The position numbers and the translations under genes were made by a program. Of a stretch of 64,000 bases of DNA, positions 1-8,939 are shown one piece after another. Position 1 is the stretch's first letter, and each line of letters starts with the position of its first letter. This stretch comes from Platerodrilus igneus (Eukaryota; Arthropoda; Insecta; Coleoptera; Lycidae), in NCBI GenBank assembly GCA_036346225.1, contig JARFIW010001082.1, positions 2,914,001 to 2,978,000 on the forward strand. The letters run 5' to 3'. Below the pieces are notes generated by a model that worked only from the letters and a program-made list of their open reading frames with translations, ran no database searches and was not told where the DNA came from.

Positions 1-710
1 TTAGTCATGCAATACATCAAATTAGTCTAAAATTTTACGCAGAATCCGAATCTGCAAACGGATTTAAAATAGGACTACTCCTTACAAAGTTACACTTTAA
101 AGCTCCCAAATCTCATTAAAATTTTTGTTTATTTATGACATATGCTTTAACCAAACATCTCCAAAAATCAAAAACCGTGGAGATTTTAGAAATGAATCCT
201 TTATAAAGCCATTAGTGTTTAATATTTAAAACCATTTTTCAAACGGTAATGCACTGTTTTTTAGAATATTCAAACCATAACTTTTTAAAATTTAAACAGT
301 TATCAATGTCTGGTTTAACATTTTTTAATAACTATGCACGTCGTAATTATGTAGTCAATGCTAAATAAGTACTTGGAAAATACAAGTCGTTCCGAATTAA
401 TTTCTTAACGATTATGGGCTAACTAAATTACATATGAAAGCTTTATATAATTTCTTTTCTTGGACTTTCTATTAATTATGTTTGTGCATTAAAATTGATG
501 TATAATTTCCGGGGATTCACACAAGGTACTTTCTAGCAACCAGCATCGACTACGTATTTGGGGAAATACAAATTTTAAATAAACACTTTAAACCTTTACT
601 AAGGGAATACCAACTTGTTGTCTACAGGATACTTACTAATAAAGCAATTTAATTTTAAATAACTTCTATGTCATATTTAATATCAAGTATTCCGTACTTT
701 CGTAGGTTGC
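1..710. other. AT-rich non-coding stretch with one diverged repeat
   Basis: I see no coding region here. Bases about 50-180 are a diverged copy of a sequence found again, same orientation, at about 2280-2450: both run through 'aaataggac', 'ccttacaaagt' and a 'ttaacca...aaaaccg' block. The two copies bracket the minus-strand reading frames at 711-1838. Confidence 0.5.
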
Positions 711-941
711 TCATTTCCTAGAACCAAATCTTCCGCAATGTACAATATCCTTAAAACTATCTATATTAATATTCTTAACTACACTTCGTGAGACCAATTT
801 AATCTTTTTAATCGTATCTTTCTCACTTACAATACAGTCGGACTTAGCCTTACTACCAACAACATTTAATACTAGAGCCACATTAAATTTGTCTTTGAAT
901 TTCCCTACAACTTTTTTTTGTTTACATGCGGTGTATTGTAT
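711..941 (-). CDS. unrecognised lysine-rich reading frame, possible 3' part of the Rep-like cluster
   Basis: An open stretch of 76 codons runs between stops at 942-944 and 711-713 on the minus strand. It has no obvious ATG, so it would be an exon or a broken piece rather than a free gene. The composition looks coding: rich in Lys and Val, with a segment KVVGKFKDKFNVALVLNVVG and few rare residues. It follows the 1098-1838 frame on the same strand. I do not recognise a family. Confidence 0.3.
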   Translation of the reverse strand: MQYTACKQKKVVGKFKDKFNVALVLNVVGSKAKSDCIVSEKDTIKKIKLVSRSVVKNINIDSFKDIVHCGRFGSRK

Positions 942-1097
942 TTATTATCTGCGGGGTACACCACTTTAACCTAAAAATAAAAACAAGATAGTTTAATACG
1001 TCTATTAATAATTTTTGCTAATGTTGGCGATACAAATATGTAAAAACAAACTTTATCAAGAAATATGTTTTTAATAAAATACATGTATTGATAACAT

Positions 1098-1838
1098 CTA
1101 TAAACCGATGTGGTAACCAGTGTCTGGCGAATCTGGGATAGCCAAATCTCTAAACATTTGCGCAAGCGAGTGCCTTGCAGTTGCATCTTTTAAGTACTGG
1201 ATGGGGTAACATTTAATAATTTCCAACACTGTCAAGTAATTTAAATAGCTGCAATCATTAGACAGAGAAATAATAGCACAGCTCTCTCCCTCTAATAACG
1301 TTTGAACCCTTTCTTCCTCCGTCGTATTTCCACATACTTTTTTTATATCACCTACAAATTTTTTGTAAAATTCTGAAAAGTTTCTACACCTTAACTCGGG
1401 CATTTTAAAACAGATTAATTCTCGCAAATTTAATAGCTTGATGCACTCGTACGCAGGTAGCACAATAATATTCCGATCTTTCGTAATCTCCATATTATAT
1501 AAATTCTTTTTTTCAAAATTGTTCAACAACCATATACTTCTATTAAAGGCTGTGCTCAGCTGCAATTTGAAATCTTGATCCAATTGTATGTCAACAACGT
1601 CGTTTCCAGTAGTCAAACCATTTAATCTGACTTGTTTTGAGTCTTGAGCACATTGGTGAATTTGAAATTCCACTTGAAAAGTACACAATTTCTTCCAATC
1701 GAAGTAAGAGAATGTTATCGTAGAATCAGCACACATACCACTACAGCAAATAACTTGGATGACAGGTTGAAGACCACCATATAAATCAAAACCAACTTCT
1801 ATTATATGGGGTGAGAATTTGGAGGAAATTCGCCTAAC
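1098..1838 (-). CDS. unknown protein, partner of the Rep-like gene
   Basis: The frame is open for 247 codons from 1838 down to the stop at 1098. The first ATG is at 1734-1736 (212 aa), but the sequence upstream of it also looks coding (a DLYGGLQPVIQVI-like stretch). Just before that the strand reads ...ctatag/GTTAGG, which would serve as a splice acceptor, so the ATG may not be the true start. Visible features are an aromatic SYFDWKKLC motif near residue 10 of the ATG form, a Cys-rich acidic middle and a C-terminal LAQMFRDLAIP segment. There is no signal peptide or membrane span. It lies about 1.3 kb downstream of the Rep-like gene on the same strand, between the two diverged direct repeats, so it may belong to the same mobile or virus-like unit. 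Function unknown. Confidence 0.45.
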   Translation of the reverse strand, partial: VRRISSKFSPHIIEVGFDLYGGLQPVIQVICCSGMCADSTITFSYFDWKKLCTFQVEFQIHQCAQDSKQVRLNGLTTGNDVVDIQLDQDFKLQLSTAFNRSIWLLNNFEKKNLYNMEITKDRNIIVLPAYECIKLLNLRELICFKMPELRCRNFSEFYKKFVGDIKKVCGNTTEEERVQTLLEGESCAIISLSNDCSYLNYLTVLEIIKCYPIQYLKDATARHSLAQMFRDLAIPDSPDTGYHIGL

Positions 1839-1849
1839 CTATAGGTTGT

Positions 1850-2602
1850 CTTACCAAGTAGGTGGTTTATATTTAAGTGTGGTACTCGCACATCACTTGT
1901 AACGTTAACACAAGAAAATCCATCTTTAACTTATAATTTTAATCAAACTCGACGATACTTTGACGACTAATGAACTGGAACATGCCTCCATCGCCTTTTA
2001 TGTCGATGGTCGTGCGTGCGCAGCTCCTTATTATGTTAATTGGCGTTATATGCAAGTCTTGACTGGAAAAGTGACGCGTATAATTGTTTTATAGTGGGTT
2101 TTACCTGTATGTATTTAACCACCAACACCATTTTTAAAATTATTATACAAAATTACTCTTAGCAGTATTTTTTTTTAAATATAACTCCGCCGTGTAACCT
2201 ATAAAATTAGTGTAGAATTTTCCTGGGGAATCAAAATTAATTATCACGTCTTTTAAATTACATTTTTCTAGGGAGCCCAAACCTGTAAATAGATTTTAAA
2301 TAGGACCACCCCTTACAAAGTCACGCCTTTTAATGACCCAAACCTCTAATTTTTACCCATCTTTATTTAGCTACATCTTTAAAACCCTTTTTTCGCTACC
2401 CAAGACATGTTTTAACCAACCATTTCCCTAGAAATCTAAAACCGATGTGTCACGCGAACACCAAGTGGAGATAACACGTATACTCTGTCAACCGAGATAG
2501 AAGCAGGAAGAATTTGGAAGGTGGGCAAAGAACTTAAAAATTATGGAATCTTAAAACTAATATATACAATAGATTTACAAAATCTATACAACTATCTTAG
2601 AT
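1850..2602. repeat. spacer holding second copy of a diverged direct repeat
   Basis: No gene is seen. Bases about 2262-2450 repeat the sequence at about 50-180 with substitutions and a roughly 30-bp extra segment. The spacing is about 2.2 kb. Such a pair may mark the ends, or the repeated 3' flank, of a decayed element containing the minus-strand frames between them. Confidence 0.5.
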
Positions 2603-2788
2603 TTATATCTTTATGCCCACCATGCGTATGTTGATGTGCTTCCAGGATGACGTTGCGCTTGTCATCTTCCCTTGATAAACTAATTTTATTAATAAGCTGC
2701 GTGTGTAAATCGTATTATTTACTTCGGATACATACGCCGGCAAGTAGTCGATACCATCCAAATAAAGAATTAGATGTTTGGTGACTGT
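2603..2788 (-). CDS. short unrecognised reading frame
   Basis: From the ATG near 2788 the frame gives about 60 residues with a hydrophobic start (LILYLDGIDYLPAYV) and a basic C-terminus. It lies between the Rep-like gene and the 1098-1838 frame on the same strand, so it may be a remnant of a third gene of that cluster. No family is recognised and it could be chance. Confidence 0.2.
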   Translation of the reverse strand, partial: TVTKHLILYLDGIDYLPAYVSEVNNTIYTRSLLIKLVYQGKMTSATSSWKHINIRMVGIKI

Positions 2789-2817
2789 TAACATCCGCTT
2801 CCCTCGTGTACACCCAG

Positions 2818-2905
2818 ACACATCCTAGCCCATGCGCACCCCTTGCCCATGCGCACCCATGCGCGCGCGCACCTCCTGCCCATGCGCACCCCTGTCTGTG
2901 CGACT
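2818..2905. repeat. GC-rich imperfect tandem repeat
   Basis: The motif gcccatgcgcacccc is repeated about four times with variation, including a gcgcgcgcgc run. It is GC-rich against an AT-rich background. Confidence 0.6.
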
Positions 2906-3100
2906 GCTATTTTGTGATAACGTCACAACCTTTTGTAAATAAAGAGCAATGTAATACCATTCTAAGATGTTATTCCGACATACATAACAAAATTTATAAA
3001 TATTTAATACCAAGCATGGAGTCATTTAAACTTAATTTTAATACAAAGTTATACACAGAAGACAGTCCTTTCTTTATGTTTATTTGGAGTGGTTTTAATT

Positions 3101-5423
3101 TTATCTAATTTTATTCGCAGGCTTAAAATTTAAATCGACACCCAAGTCCTCTATCTCCTTTTCTAGCCAATAGTTTGATACATAAAGACCGTCTAGGTTT
3201 TCGAATTGCAAAATGTGCCGAAGTTTGCCTCTATATATAAAGTCTTTGATTCCACCGACAACCAGATCCATTCCTTTGTGTAATTCTTGCAGCTTGTGAC
3301 AATCTTTTAATCGCGGCTCTCCTGCTATATCTTGCATACGTATCTTATTAGCTTGATCGACTTCTTCTTGTCGGTATTGGAGGAAATCCTTATTCTCCCA
3401 CTCACTGTTGCATAGTTGCATGTCCACCACTTTTGGGAATATATATGGTTGTAAGACCCACGGTTTTAAATGATCCGAAAGGTTCTTTACTAGGCAAATA
3501 TACAATGTTTAACGGACCCCCTTTGCGTGTGGTGTACGCAAAGGTTACGAAACCCGCATTCCTTAGGTCGTCTATGTTATCTGCCATTTCGATAAATACG
3601 TTTTTAGAATAACCTTTTAAAAAATATACGGATTTAGTACCATCCTTTCTCGCAAGAACGCCTACATAACTAAAAGAGTCTTTTTTACTAACCACAAATG
3701 CATACAACTTTTAGAAACCAGATGTATCTAAGTCAACCCATCGGCACATAAAATAATCTTTTAATTCTTCCTCATTTTCTCTAATAAGATGTTCTTTGTC
3801 TAACACATCTTTGTATTGTTCGCGTATTGTAGCCGTGTTTTTCATGTAGTCCAACTTTCGCTTTTTTGCATCCATTTCCTCTAATTCCAGTTGTCTTTTT
3901 CTTCCACTTACAGCGTATGGCATGCATAATGGGACAATTTCCTTTAGCGTAAACGGATAGAGTTTACTACCAATATTTACGCGTTGTCGTACAACCTCTG
4001 GACGAATGTTAGGCGTATCTATCAACCCCAATTCCGAAATAACTATTTCTTTTGGAATTGTGGAATATGGTGTTGCAGATTGTGTAAAATATGTACTACC
4101 TGCTTTAATGTAGCACTTGTGCAAGATTTTTATTTTATCTTGGCTATCCTCCTCCTCTACTATCTCCAAATAATTTACAGGTAAATAGTTAAAACTAAAA
4201 GCCGAAAGCACATACTTTATCAATTTTTCTCTTTCCTTTGGTTTTTCGGACAACTTAATTTGCAAGCCCGTCAATTTCGTTGTATTGCCATTCCCCCAAT
4301 ACACGTACTGTAGCAGGTTATTATACACTAAACAGCAGCTATTTTGTAGCTTGTCCGATAGCTTACTTCACATTTTGGCAAGTGGTACCGAGTACATTGG
4401 CGCTTTTAGGAAGTATAACTTTTTATCTTCCAATAAGGTTAAACAGTCTTTTAAGGGTTTATACACCTGTTCCGCACTGACACAGGTTCCAATTGTACAG
4501 TTGTATATTGTCGCTTCCAATCGCGTAATACCATGTTCTTTGGCTAAAGTAGACGCAAAAGTTTACCTTAAACGTACATCTGGGCAACGTAAAAAATGTA
4601 CTATATGATTGCCAAGTTGTTTATTAACACCAGGACTTGTTATCTGACACACAAATTTGTTGTAAATCTTAATTCCTGCATTGGTTGTAAGCCATGTTAA
4701 ACAATCAATTCCCGCAGTTTAATCGTTGTCAACTATAATATTACACTTTTCTTCGTATTCTCCCTTATAGCAAAAGTTATGCTTTGTAGTTAAATAATTA
4801 CACATCTCCATCTTGCTAAATATGCCAGCAAAATCTTGGGTTACATCCATGTCAAAAAGATAGAAATAATCTTTTTCGAGTTCGTCTAATATATCTGGTA
4901 GTTCCTCCAATAAAGTTTTCAACTTAACATCTGCTCGTTCCACTTTGTATGGAACACATATAGGATTATGGAATTTTTTATTAATGCATTCGAGGTCTTC
5001 TTTTCCGATAATTTCTTTTACTCTCTGGCCCATCTTGTTAGTGCTTTCCAGAGAAACCGGAAGCTTAGCTTTAACACTATGCCTAGCGGAAACCGATCGG
5101 TCGAACTTTCTTCGTAGATAGCTGTTAAATGCACCACAAATTTCTTTTTTTAGGATAAACATCCTTTTGTTTGCAGATGTTTGTTCGGCGTCAAAAAGGT
5201 CGCAAATTTTAACCAACATTATATTGTCACAAAATGGTTCTATAATTGGTGTGTGTAGTCCGCCAGTCTGTTCGCCTTCGACATAACAAATATTACCAAT
5301 ATCTGTCACCAGATTATTGTTGCACATATTTTCTGCCAACAGCCATAATCCAAATCGCTCATTTGTTGGTTTCACTTTATTCCCAAGAAGTTGAGAAACG
5401 TTAATCACCTTGGAGACGCTCAT
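3101..5423 (-). pseudogene. decayed gene for a large unfamiliar protein, possibly a replication initiator
   Basis: From an ATG at 5421-5423 one frame is traceable for about 660 codons, interrupted by in-frame stops at 4719-4721, 4563-4565, 4368-4370 and 3711-3713. A frameshift near 3420-3500 then moves it to a frame that stops at 3101. Protein-like sequence continues smoothly through every stop, so this is one gene that has lost its function. N-terminal part: no obvious domain. Residues about 200-235 hold an FDMDVTQDF core; after the first stop come [13 protein letters not shown] and, later, an ITRLEATIY strand. That layout (acidic strand, then a tyrosine-containing YNK strand, then a charged TRLE strand) resembles rolling-circle Rep_trans-type initiators, but this is my inference and not a firm match. 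I know of no assigned function. The two smaller frames downstream on the same strand may be its partners. Alternatives are an unrelated transposon protein or a domesticated virus-like gene. Confidence 0.55.
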
Positions 5424-5499
5424 GTTTACCGTTCTAGCTACTGTCGAATACTAAATTGAATACGAAAAAGAAATTGTTCTCTTATGTATCCTACAGAGT

Positions 5500-5639
5500 G
5501 GGGGGCGTATATTGCCGAAGATAGTCAAATATGTCGGACACCACCATATCGCTTACATTCTCTGGTATAGGAACTGTTTTGTTATCCGACCTAGGTCGGC
5601 AGGGATGCGCACCGACATATGTCCGGATATATGTAGGAT
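5500..5639. other. palindromes upstream of the Rep-like gene
   Basis: The 14-base perfect palindrome CCGACCTAGGTCGG lies at 5586-5599. Around it, atatgtcgg (about 5528) is answered by ccgacatat (about 5607), giving a larger interrupted inverted repeat, and atcctaca at about 5488 is answered by tgtaggat at about 5631. This is immediately upstream of the start of the Rep-like gene, a place where an origin or terminal structure could lie. No function is shown. Confidence 0.4.
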
Positions 5640-5789
5640 GTTAGGTTAGGGTGAAATTGCCCCATAGGGTAAAATTGCCCCAGAGGGTAAAATTGCCCCA
5701 TAGGGTGAAATTACCCCATAGAGTGAAATTGCCTCCGATCTAAATTGAAGGCAATTTCACCCTATGGAGCAATTTCACCCTAACCTAAC
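5640..5789. repeat. foldback hairpin made of tandem 17-18 bp units
   Basis: The ends 5640-5660 and 5769-5789 are perfect 21-base inverted copies of each other and contain TTAGGTTAGG at the outer edge. The left arm is five tandem copies of a unit close to gggtgaaattgccccata; the right arm holds two inverted units. The centre near 5735-5745 is the loop. The structure would fold as a cruciform or RNA hairpin. It may be a MITE or a foldback element. Confidence 0.8.
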
Positions 5790-5791
5790 AA

Positions 5792-6075
5792 CGTAGAAAT
5801 TCGAGTAGCTGAGAAAATTCTAATATTAATTGATACCAAACAAGGTACATTTAGCTCGAAAGATGAAAAAATGGCTAGTTAAAGAAAACTATTCTGGTTC
5901 AGAATGTTAGCGGTAAAAAAATCTTAAAATTGGGGTAGCTCCCTGGGGGGTGGCGCTATCTGAAAAATTCCTAGAAATTCGGGTAGCTGAGAAAATTCTA
6001 ATATTAATTGATACCAAACAAGATAGGTTAATCTCGAAAGATGAAAAAATGGATAGTCGAAGAAAACTATTTGGT
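5792..6075. repeat. tandem duplication, period about 177 bp
   Basis: The block beginning tagaaattcg.gtagctgagaaa at 5793 recurs at about 5970 with a handful of substitutions, through 'aagatgaaaaaatgg' and 'agaaaactatt'. No coding potential is seen. Confidence 0.7.
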
Positions 6076-6119
6076 CCAGATGTGGGAGGAAATGAGGGAT
6101 TCTGGAGGAAATGAGGCAA

Positions 6120-6698
6120 TGGGATTCTTAATAATGGTCTACTTACGTGTACGTAACTTATAGAACATTTTATAACCTAAGATATTAAACGCTGATAGCT
6201 CATTTGCCTTAACTTTTACTTCAATTAATACAATAATGTTAAGTGTAGACTGTGAGTCATATGTTTTGAATTCATCAAAGTGGGATTTTATGCCATTAAT
6301 ATTCAATGATACTAGCGATAAATCAGTGCAACTATTGTCATTATTACTTAGACGTGCTTCTTTTCCTTATTCCAATCTAATATACTAATAAAAGATTGAA
6401 AACGAATTGTATTGTTTTGGTAAAACCTGTCGTTATTCGAATTGAATTTTAACATTTTACAAATGTTTATCCTTGAACTAGTCTAACTAAAACTTGATTC
6501 TAACTTATTAAACTATACTTACTAAATCCACTACACTATCTGTTTATTAAACAATCTTTTCTAAATCGTTTTCAGTATTAATTCTGAGAACGCCTGGATT
6601 GTCAGTAGCTTTTTTTTGCCAATAATTTTCTAAAATTGAACCATACAAACTTCCAACCTTTATCACCAGCTCGCAACTTCGCTAACCACAACAACCGC
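6120..6698. other. AT-rich spacer, no feature recognised
   Basis: This lies 3' of the LINE ORF1 on the minus strand, where ORF2 would be expected, but I find no reverse transcriptase or endonuclease motifs. The LINE is therefore truncated or interrupted here. Confidence 0.4.
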
Positions 6699-7460
6699 TT
6701 ATAGTATGGTGTTAGTTAGGTTTTCCAACAATATTAACCTTCTATCGCTTCTATTATTCAAAATTTCATTATTCGTAATAATAGTCTTTCTTTTAGCCAA
6801 TAGTTTATTTCGAATTTTCTGGGACGAGCAGCGTACAATTACCGATGGAATAGCGTCTGGACGCTTTCTTGGTAATCTGTGAGCGACTTGTATATCTGAC
6901 CCTACAACTTCGACATTTAGTGTGTCCACTAATTTAATTACTGATAATCTTAACTTTTTATAATTTTCATCCGCTTTCCCCGGAATCGGTTCCAGACCAT
7001 GAATTTCAAAATTGAGACATCTGTCTTGTTGTTCTAACACATTTAAGCATATTTCTAGATCTATAATTTTATTGTCATTTTGCTTGTTTACCTCGAGTAC
7101 TTTGAAAAGTTTCGCTTTTAACTCGGCATTGTCTTGCCTCAAGGAAATCACTTCTTCTTTTAGATCTTCGTATAAGTTAGCCAAACCTTTATAATCATCA
7201 CTTTTACTATCTAATGCTTTTTTGTATTCTGCAAGTTGCCTCGATATTGAATAAAACATTTTCTTTACCTCATCGGCTTCGTATGTTGTTGTTTCGCTTG
7301 GAACCTTCAGGCTTCCTTCATCCCCTCTCCAATTTTTGCAACGCCATATAGCTCTTTTTGCAGTTGAAAATTTTGCAAACGTATGTTCTGCCATTCCAGA
7401 GCAAGCAATGCATAACGCATTTTCGCAAACACTGCTTATAAGGTATTTTCCATCTGCCAT
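6699..7460 (-). CDS. LINE ORF1 protein (RNA-binding chaperone type)
   Basis: The frame is intact, 253 residues from an ATG at 7458-7460. The N-terminal 50 residues carry spaced Cys and a W-x-C (CIACSG ... AIWRCKNW), a remnant of the PHD-like finger common in insect LINE ORF1 proteins. Residues about 65-145 are Leu/Lys/Glu-rich with heptad spacing and should form a coiled coil. After it comes an EIHGLEPIPGKADEN stretch, then VAHRLPRKRPDAIPSVIVRC, the typical RNA-binding core in which a hydrophobic strand and an AHRL/RP motif precede a VIVRF-like strand. Known relatives bind their own RNA in cis and act as nucleic-acid chaperones. The C-terminus is shorter than usual and no ORF2 follows, so the element is 3'-truncated. 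The LINE clade (CR1/Jockey-like or another) is not settled. Confidence 0.75.
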   Translation of the reverse strand: MADGKYLISSVCENALCIACSGMAEHTFAKFSTAKRAIWRCKNWRGDEGSLKVPSETTTYEADEVKKMFYSISRQLAEYKKALDSKSDDYKGLANLYEDLKEEVISLRQDNAELKAKLFKVLEVNKQNDNKIIDLEICLNVLEQQDRCLNFEIHGLEPIPGKADENYKKLRLSVIKLVDTLNVEVVGSDIQVAHRLPRKRPDAIPSVIVRCSSQKIRNKLLAKRKTIITNNEILNNRSDRRLILLENLTNTIL

Positions 7461-7654
7461 TAACTTATCGCACGAGTTTTGCTCATTTTTATGTGCGGGT
7501 ATTTAACGAAAGGGTACTACACTAACTGTTCATAACCAACGACAATACTTAATGCGAAATTTATATACAATTAACCGTATGATACTATTTATTTGCTAAT
7601 TCGCGGAGCACACGCTAATAACGTCCAATCAGGTCGAAGGCTGAGCGCGAAGTT

Positions 7655-7770
7655 ACAGTAGTTACGTTAGTTAGGTTAGTTAGGCTAACTAGGCTAGTGA
7701 TTTTTGTTTCGATTAGTTAGTTTAGTTAGGTTAGATAGGATAGTTAGGATTATTAGTTTAGTTTGTTTAA
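7655..7770 (+). repeat. short TTAG-rich repeat tract
   Basis: The motif gttagttagg and near variants (gttaggctaactagg) are repeated about ten times. The tract resembles the start of the longer blocks at 8940 and 34725 and uses the insect telomere core TTAGG. Confidence 0.7.
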
Positions 7771-7774
7771 TTAG

Positions 7775-7832
7775 CAGAATAGAAAAGAATTTAGAGCTGC
7801 GTCAAACCGACTTTAAGTAAGTTCGAAAACAA
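7775..7832 (+). pseudogene. LINE ORF2 tail fragment (copy 1)
   Basis: The bases encode QNRKEFRAASNRL then a stop, matching almost base for base the tail of the longer fragment ending at 8903. It is a small 3' fragment abutting TTAG repeats. Confidence 0.5.
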
Positions 7833-7857
7833 AACAAAAAAAAAATCAGTTAACTAA

Positions 7858-8033
7858 ATGTCACCATGACATAACTCACAATTAGTTAGCGGTCTGGCAT
7901 GTTGGTAGTATTTCGTTGCTTAAACCTTACCATAACATGTAATTTAATAAACGTCACCATGACATAACTCACAATTAGGTAGCGGTCTGACATGTTGGCA
8001 GCGATTCGTTGTTTATGCCTTACCATAACATAT
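7858..8033 (+). repeat. two-copy tandem repeat, period 93 bp
   Basis: The block tcaccatgacataactcaca at 7861 recurs at 7954, each followed by agcggtctg.catgttgg and ending in ccttaccataacat. The second copy is cut by the solo LTR that begins at 8034. Confidence 0.75.
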
Positions 8034-8620
8034 TGTTGCGAGCTACTACTAGGCAACCCATCAAACACACAAGCGCTGTAGACTCTGCATAGTTTTCAGG
8101 ATACGAGAATTCTTCTAGCAATCAATTACACACAAAACGCCGCAAGCACTGTTTATTCTCTACGGTTCCAGAATTGTTCTGGAACATACTAGATAATGAG
8201 TCATATATTTAAATTTGAGTATATATAAGACCGCTAAGAAATGCAAGAGTCAGTCTATTCTTAAATGTCTAATATAAATTATATCGTGTAAAGTAATAGT
8301 AGTTTTGAGCTTTAGAAGTATATATAAACGTGATATGCTGTGTCTAATGTACATGCAGCTTGTAGTATACATAAATAAATAGAAGTGTATAAACAAATAG
8401 TTGTGTTAGTGTTGTTAATGAACCTATGGTAAAGAAGTTAGTTTAAGAAGATATTAGTGCTTGTAAATTCATTAGTGTAATAGTGCTTCATTGTTAAGTG
8501 GACTGAAAACATCTATAAATAAGGCATATACTGTTAATTAGACTTGTGAACAGTGAGTAATAAAGACCATTATTATTACTTGTTTTAAATTAAGGAAACG
8601 CGGTAGTAGTAGCCGCTACA
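8034..8620 (+). mobile_element. solo LTR with TSD atat
   Basis: This is a 587-bp unit starting TGTTGCGAGCTACTACTA and ending TAGTAGTAGCCGCTACA; the two ends are imperfect inverted repeats of each other, with TG...CA termini. It is flanked by atat at 8030-8033 and 8621-8624, a 4-bp target duplication as in gypsy-type integration. Inside lie a TATA box (gtatatataaga near 8220) about 30 bases before a TCAGTC initiator-like site, and a poly(A) signal aataaa near 8560. No internal region follows, so it is what remains after LTR-LTR recombination. Confidence 0.75.
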
Positions 8621-8780
8621 ATATAATTTAACACTTTTCCTTTTTTGAAGCGGATAACCAGGTTATATTTCATTTCCGTATAAATGGTAATCACGTAAAC
8701 AAGGTAGAGTTCTTTAACAACCATCAGGTTGTTAATATCTATGTAGAGCCAGGTGGATAGGAAAAAGATAGAAGGATATA

Positions 8781-8903
8781 GGAAGACCTAGACCAAACTA
8801 TATTAGTCAAATTATTAGAAATTTAGGTTGTGAAGGGTATGTAGAGCTTTTTATATTAGCACAGAATAGAAAAGAAGTTAGAACTGCGTCAAACCGACCT
8901 TAA
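8781..8903 (+). pseudogene. LINE ORF2 C-terminal fragment (copy 2)
   Basis: Forty codons ending in TAA read GRPRPNYISQII, then GCEGYVELFILAQNRKEV. This is the usual C-terminal signature of arthropod endonuclease-reverse-transcriptase LINEs (GRPR..Y..QI....G......LAQNR..WR.A). The same signature appears in the minus-strand LINE at 41.3 kb (LAQNRNQWRQASNQ). Upstream RT sequence is missing, so it is 5'-truncated. A TTAG-rich tract follows. Confidence 0.7.
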
Positions 8904-8939
8904 GTGAGGTCGAAAACAAAATAATGAATGGGTTTAATT

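Noticed and set aside
2806..3108. Plus-strand 100-codon frame rich in His, Pro and Ala
   Set aside because: Its first part is translated low-complexity GC repeat; the rest opposes the 3' end of the Rep-like gene.
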